A DNA stretch of 64,000 bases from the NCBI GenBank assembly GCA_023231475.1, contig JALJEE010003057.1:1-64000 (forward strand), written 5' to 3'. How positions within the stretch are numbered: position 1 is the stretch's first letter; each line of letters opens with the position of its first letter. Under the pieces are notes generated by a model. The model made no database searches and was not told the DNA's origin. It was given only the letters and a program-made list of their open reading frames with translations. The position numbers were made by a program, and so were the translations under genes. Positions 57,294 to 64,000 of this stretch are shown here, one piece after another. Origin of the DNA: Seison nebaliae (lineage: Eukaryota; Rotifera; Pararotatoria; Seisonacea; Seisonidae).

Positions 57294-59277
57294 TTATTGT
57301 CAAAATTATTATATGACAGTACAAATGTTCAATATCAGAATAATAATAATTTTCAATGTCATTCAATTAATGAGAAGAGACGTATGGTTGGAAGTAACGA
57401 TAATTTGAGAGTGACGAATATGGAAGAAGTGAATGAGAATGGAGGTAATCTTTATCGGAAGAGATTGAATGAATTAATTAATTTGACTAATGAGAGAGGA
57501 GGAACTTTCGATCAAGAAAATGATATGCAATTACCAAATTTCTTATTCCATAATTCGACCATTTTCACTGACCAACAACAATTATCACCTCAACAAATAT
57601 TTTCACCTTTCATCACCAACGACCAGACGAATATGAGTGGGAGTATATCTAATTTACAATCGATCAATAAAAACTTACAAAAAACTTCACTTCTTCCTGA
57701 GAATTTCATTCAACAATCATCACGAGATTCTTATAACGTCAATAATACTCTCCGTCTTCATAATGCCGCTCTCTGTTCCAATAACCATGATACACAGCAA
57801 CAATTGAATAATTTCCATAATTATCACACATCAGTGAAACGTGATCAATCATCTTATTCATTATGTGATATTGATAACAAATTGGGATTAGATTATAATC
57901 ATTTGAGATCGATAGCTGCTGCTCAAAATAAATCATCGACAGAGAATGGAGAAGAAGATGATGAGAAGAATAGAAATATCATTGAAGAAGTGAATAATAT
58001 GACGAATGGAGATGATGAAGATGATAGTGAAGATTTGGAAGATGACGATGACGATGATGATTATAAAGATTGTCGGGATGTTCAAGATTTACTTGATGAA
58101 GATCAGGACGTGATAGATTGTGATGATTTTGTGAAATGCATGAATCATTGGATTAAATTAACGAATAATACTGATGAAGAGGATGGATTATATGGTTGTA
58201 CTCATATTGAACAATTGACAGATTGTCAAAATCGGATTGTCAGTACGAGAAGTAATCAAGTTTGTTTACATTCCTCTCAATCATCCCAAACGATCTCGAT
58301 GGCTAAAGAGAAAATGAATGGAATAGATATCGATCATATTAATAAGAATGATATTCTCTCATTCGAAACCATCAGTTATTTGACGACGTTATACGAATTC
58401 CTTTTAAGATATGACGAGAAGAAATTCGAACAATCCAAATTGAATCATTCGAAAAATTTGAAAAATAAAAAGAAGAAAATTTCGAAAAAGAGGAAACATC
58501 GAAAATTCTCTCACAATCAAAAATTGGTTGATGAATCGAATGAGAATGAGAATCATCAAAATGAGAATATGATGGAAATGCATCATTCGAAAGAACTCTA
58601 TCGATTATTATTAGAAGAATTGATCGAGAATGGTTTCGATCCCAAACGACGAACACTCAATTTATCCACTATCATTGATCAGTTGATGAAGTTATATAAT
58701 CGAATTGTCAATCAGATCAATAATAATGTGGAATCGATAAATAATATTTGGACAGTCTCGAAAATTAGTGAAAATATTTGTCCAATTTATTCGAAGAGTA
58801 AATGGCACGATTTGTTGAGGAGTGTGGAAAATCTGGAACGGATAACTGAAGCGTCGAGAACGAAAGATGATAAATTATGGAGTCTCATAACAGAATTGAC
58901 GGTGAGAATTCAAATGATGAAAGAGATGTTAATGAGACAACAACAACTAATTGAACTCATTATAATGGTGACGGCAATTCGAGATAATAATTTCGATGAT
59001 TATATTCGAAGTAATACATTAAATTTTAGTGGTCATATTGATATGAAATTGAAGGAGACTCTCCCATCCTCACCACAAAAACATCAGAATAATGATGAGA
59101 ATATGGAGAAGAGTGATGAGATAATGACAGAAGCAGATCGAGGAATGATATTGAACATGATTAAAATATTGAAAAGGAATACATTCAACATTCAATATAA
59201 TCATAATTATTATTATTGTGATCATACTTATCATTATGTTATGTTGAGAACGGTAAATACATCATCTACCAATACCA

Positions 59278-59309
<32 letters not shown>

Positions 59310-62300
59310 GTATCAACTTGTTCATCATCATCTTCTATTATTGATAGTAATGCCAATGTCGAATTGAATATTGATATTAAAGAGAAATCTGAAAATTATC
59401 TTTCTGGAAATGTTGACGATTCAAATATTAATCATGAACAACAACAACAACAACAACAACAAGAGAATTTATTAGAGAATTCGGAAATGAAAAATGACAA
59501 TTTCTCCAATTCTCATTCTTCAATGGATATTGGTGATATGAAGACATTATTCTCGTTAGTTGCCCAATTTCGAGAATTTATTAAAGAAAGTAAATATCCG
59601 ACGTTCTTGAAAGAAGCCACCAATTCCAATGGAGAGAAAGTGAAAGAATTATTTTCATTCTTTCAAAAAAATCTCTCAAATTACATGTCGAATTCAACGG
59701 AGAAATTAGATTTGAATGAAACAAATCCATTACAATTACTTTGTCAGATAGTCGCTGCAGCTTCATCAATGCCACAAGATGTTCCAGTGACAGTAGAGAA
59801 TTTATTGAAAGAAACTCTAATTCATTGTGGATATTCAAAAGATCGAACGGATCATCTTTTATCTGACGTCCACAAACCATTCTCCACAATCACTAATGAT
59901 CGATTTGGTACTTCACTCAATAATCAAGAAGTAGGAGGACAAACAACATCAACGGAAACGATGACTGATGATAATGAAGAGTCGATGGATAGTCAATTAA
60001 ATTTTAATTTATTTGATTTAGAAGATGAATTGAAAAATATGAAGAAATCAGTCAAAATTCTTCCGGAAGAAGTTGTCACTGATGAAATTCTGGAGAGTCA
60101 TTCCATATTAAGAAATATAAAGGAATCAGAAACGACGTCTATAACGATGATCGATAGGAAAAATGAGAAAATTGATTCGGAAAGTATTTTTGATGATGAT
60201 GATGAAACAGAAACAGAAACGGATGATGAATTGAATGAGAAATTGACGAATTTGATGGAATGTGCAAAGAATAATGATAAATCAGGAATAATGAATGTAA
60301 TATTAGATGCTCAACGTCGAGGTGAATTATTATCAGAAATCGATCAACCATCACCAAAATATGGTGAGACAGCTCTTCATTTTGCTGCTGCTTCAGGTAA
60401 TATGAATATCATTAAAATGTTAATACAAAATGGTGCAAATTATCATCTGACTAATGAGAATGGTCATACACCGATTGTGGAAGCAGCAACAAATGGACAT
60501 GTGACAATTTGTGCTTTCTTATTAGAAGTGATGAAACAAGATAATATTTCAAAAACGAAAATTAATGAAGAATTAAATCTTGCTCTAATGGAAGTATGTA
60601 TGGATGGTTATTATGATGTTGCAGAATTTTTCATAACAGCTGGTGCTGAAGTTAATTTGTTACCAGAAAGTTTTGAGTCTCCTCTCACTTTATCAGCATC
60701 GAGTGGTCACGCCCATTTGGTGGAATTATTATTGAATTATGAAGCGAATTGTGAAGAACGGAATGATGAAGGTTTCACACCGTTGATGGAAGGAGCGAGA
60801 AATAATCATTTAGATGTGGTGAAATGTTTAGTGGAATATGGTGCCAACGTGAATATGACGTCAGGAAAAATAGAAGAAACGGCCATATCATTCGCTGGTT
60901 ATGGTGGTCATTTTGAAATTTGTAAATATTTGGTTGAACATCGAGCTGATTTGTTCATTGGTGATATGACACCGTTATTGAATGCCGTTCTTGGTGGTCA
61001 TGAGGAATTGGTGAGATATTTTATTAAAACGGTTGGTGTCGATGTGAATGGTGAAGATAAGAATGAGAATGGAACATACAAAATTGGATTACATGACAAA
61101 CCGTTACAAATCGCTGCTGATACTAATAATGTTGGAATGATTAAATTATTATTATCGTTAGATGCTCAAATTGAAATACGATTTCCATATCAGGAATTTA
61201 CTAACATAAAATTTGTTGTAACTAATTGGTTAGATTGTAGTGGTAACAATCATAATGTATCACATAATTCATCATCATCATCCGAATCATCTGAATCATC
61301 CGAATCACCATCTGAAACGAGTACTCGTCAACAATTAAATAAGATGAATACGACTTGTACTTTTTCTGATTGTCAAGTGGTGAATGGATTGAATCAATCG
61401 ACAATTAAAGATTCAAAAAAGAAAACGAATAAAGAAAATAATAAGAAAATAGGAAAAGATTTAAAAGATGATGATGATAATGATGATACTCAATCGATTG
61501 AAACGAATCGTACTTATGAAGTCGCATCATATGAAACGACAAATGTTCCAATTTCTATAACTTATTCTCCATTGATTCGAGCTTCATTCAAAGGCAATTT
61601 AGAATCGATCATCGAACTTTGCAATAATGGAGCTGATGTAAATTTCGTTGCAGAATTGAATGGAATGACACCGTTAATTGCAGCATGTCATTCAGGACGT
61701 GTAGATTGTGTGGAAACGTTAATTTATGCTGGTGCTGATCCACAACTTATGTTGAATGATGGCACCACATGTTTGATGGAAGCATCGAAACATGGACATT
61801 TGTCGATTGTTAAATTATTATTGAATTTCTCTCAACAACATAATCAATCACTACAAAATGAATTACCATTAAAATTGTGTAAATTGAATCAAAATAATGC
61901 TAATTTCCGTTTAGTTCATCATTACGATAAATGGGAATTTGCCAAAGTTCCCTTCATGGAAACGGCAGATGTATTCGTTGAACAAATCGCTCTTCAAAAG
62001 AATAAATCACAAATATTAGGAGAACGTTTAACTGATCCGATTTATGAAATAATAGCAAAACGTACTGATATCATCGAGAAATGGGGACAAGCGGAAACAG
62101 CTCGACAAAAATATTTGAGAAATATCGATCCAATTTCTCAATCTATCATCAAAAATTTCTATAATGCTTTCAATTTCGATACAACATCATTTAAAGAATT
62201 GATGGTAACTCATGGAAAGAATTATGAACAGAAATTTAAAGATGTTCCACCAGTTCATTTGATGAAAGATTCACCATTATTGAAACGATTCTCTAAAGCG

Positions 62301-64000
62301 AAAATTCCATCACCAAATTACGTTTTCATGCAAAATCTGTTGAATGGAGTATGTCGTGATGTGAAATGTTTCTGTGTATCCATCAATGACGACGAGAGTA
62401 CTCTAGTCAATATGGTTCAACGATTATTAACATTGGAAACGGTTTTGAAATCGGAAGCATTATTCAAAATATCAGAAAATTCTAATGAGAGTACTGAGAA
62501 TTTCTATCAATCTATTTGTAATTTTGTCAAATCATTTCACGTCGCCACATTGAACGAACGACATCAATTTTTGACGAGTCTATTCCATATGTGTTTGAGA
62601 CGAAGGAATTTACATGTGAAATTATTGGCACCAGAAATGGAAATATTATTGATTGGACGACGATGTTCTATTTCATCACCGAGTAATTTAATCGATATCG
62701 GTTTCCTCATGAAAAAAAGTCCATATACTAACAAGATTCTTGATGCTATTGAAATGAATCATAACATGAACTCGTCGAATTCGATGAATAATTCGAAAAC
62801 TTGTCAGATTTTAGAGAATATGACCAATTCAGGAAAATCAGTCCAACAATATTCGAATGATAAACGTGGTGGGAAGAAAATGAAAAATTCGAAAAGAAAA
62901 AATACGAAAAAATCAATTCAAACATCTACAACGACTTATGGGAATAATAACGGAAATACAATGAACGCGAATAATGGAATGCATAAAGAGTCATGTCTTA
63001 CTCATATCTCGGCAACAGAATTGAAATATCTCATGTATTGTGTAGTACCATTTGATGATTATGAGAATTCTGAAATTACAGAATTCATTTTCCACGAATT
63101 ACAAGTCGAACAACAAATCATTAATCAATATTTATTCGATCAAGGAAAACGAAATAAACGATTGATTATGGCATATCAAAAAATCCATCAAAATCGTTCA
63201 CAAATCAGACCATCTTGTTCCAATTGTAATAATCAGAAACATTCGACAATTTATGAACATTTTCATAATCTAATTTATTCGGTACGACAAGTTCTCGATG
63301 TATTAGCAACACGAATTCATTTGACAACATATCAGAAAGATGCGATTAAATCGAAATCCGTCATATTCGATATGCACAATTACTGCAAACGGAAAAGTCA
63401 AGGAGGAACTTCCACAAATATTCCTGGAACACCAACTCCTAGTAGTAGTGGAGCTGCAGTTGCATCTGCCGCTGCCATCCAATCGAACACTACAACGACT
63501 ACAACGAATAATAACGGAAATGATGGAAATCATGTCAATTTCCATAAGAAATCGAGTAGTATTCCATCGTCGTCCACTTTCTTACAATTTATGGAACCAA
63601 CAAAAGATGATCAATTGACTGAAAATCGAATATTTAATATGTTCACACATCAAATGAGAAATTATTATCGTCAATTATTCGATGAATTAGATGAATTGAC
63701 ATCGTCAAATAAAAGTGAAGAAGAAATGAAAAATTTCAAATTGAAATTTCGAGAGAATCTCATTCTTGAAATGAAACGATCTCCTAAAATCAAGAAATTA
63801 TTAAGAACTTATTTAAATATTAATGATATGATCACTGCTCAAGAGAGACGTTTGAATCGATTAGAATATTTATTAGATCGATTAGTTCTCTATGATCAAC
63901 TCACTGCCATGAGTCGATGGGCTCAATTGGTATGGCTGAAATATGAGGCGGAAGGAGTGGAGAATTTGAAGAGAACAAAAATTGCGACAGAAAAATATTT
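56463..64000 (+). CDS. mask: MASK-like (ANKHD1/ANKRD17) ankyrin-repeat protein, intronless, truncated by the window end
   Basis: The frame from 56463 stays open to the last base, at least 2512 codons. A long disordered N-terminal region (poly-Asn at 57225-57293, acidic runs, Ser and Gln repeats) is followed by ankyrin repeats at about residues 1295-1590 (KYGETALHFAAASGN, EGFTPLMEGARNNHLDVV). After a spacer there are more at about 1697-1796 (NGMTPLIAACHSGRVDCVET, NDGTTCLMEASKHGHLSIV). The last pair closely follows the end of the first ankyrin block of MASK. The second ankyrin block and KH domain would lie beyond 64000. MASK proteins are cytoplasmic scaffolds that act with Yorkie/YAP and receptor tyrosine kinase signalling. 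The ATG follows AG, so an upstream exon is possible. The region after 61900 is helical and unlike the MASK linker I know. Confidence 0.75.
57225..57293 (+). repeat. (AAT)23 repeat encoding poly-Asn
   Basis: Twenty-three uninterrupted AAT codons in frame with the MASK-like ORF. Pure at the DNA level, so likely length-polymorphic. Confidence 0.9.
59279..59310 (+). repeat. (TCA)n repeat encoding poly-Ser
   Basis: About ten TCA units coding serine in the MASK-like ORF. Confidence 0.85.
59439..59462 (+). repeat. (CAA)8 repeat encoding poly-Gln
   Basis: Eight CAA codons in frame in the MASK-like ORF, after NHE. Confidence 0.85.

Noticed and set aside
58372-61404. Minus-strand ORFs of 60-102 codons in the MASK-like gene
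   Set aside because: Antisense shadows of a long, continuous coding frame.

Overview
The window is nuclear DNA from a compact, AT-rich animal genome. Genes are packed head to tail or tail to tail with gaps of only a few bases. Introns within reading frames are mostly about 38 to 60 bases, although a few genes are almost intronless and some long non-coding stretches exist. The gene set (Rab11-FIP3/4-nuf, MASK-type ankyrin protein, E2F7/8, XRCC1, WIPI, TMEM267, CARNMT1, GH27, SR protein) points to an arthropod-like invertebrate. A small-genome mite is my best guess, but that is an inference. All exon models were built by eye from reading frame, splice sites and remembered family motifs.

Left end (1-10.1 kb): a relic of a non-LTR reverse transcriptase, then PHPT1 (phosphohistidine phosphatase). 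Next is a cluster of four paralogous small proteins of unknown function, at least two with signal peptides. An XRCC1-like gene with only the BRCT half follows. A transposon-rich patch (67-bp inverted repeat, MULE transposase fragment, GC-richer island, CT microsatellite) separates it from an orphan 220-aa ORF and a seven-exon purple acid phosphatase.

Centre (10.3-33.6 kb): a single gene encodes about 3169 residues with four CNG/HCN-type channel modules in one polypeptide. This is the architecture of the CNGK (tetraKCNG) channels known from sperm of other animals; the fourth pore is degenerate and the ligand sites are eroded. It is followed by a small basic protein, a nine-exon GH27 alpha-galactosidase, an SR splicing factor, an RPAIN-like protein, a small membrane protein, a Ser/Lys-rich orphan, and a nine-exon atypical E2F (E2F7/8). 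The E2F has two winged-helix domains and an unusually long C-terminal tail encoded in one 4.3-kb exon.

Right half (33.6-64 kb): two roughly 5.5-kb stretches without supported genes flank an intronless GT10 fucosyltransferase. Then come the Rab11-effector gene (13 exons, a 15-nt microexon and a likely internal alternative first exon), and a tight minus-strand block CARNMT1-TMEM267-WIPI. TMEM267 and CARNMT1 lie in the same frame with only 12 nt between stop and start. The window ends inside a very long intronless MASK (ANKHD1/ANKRD17)-like ORF.

Two observations stand out. One is the four-in-one CNG channel. The other is a genome-wide-looking splice-donor bias: 48 of the 54 introns I could place begin GTT rather than GTA/GTG, and at least 12 end in AAG.
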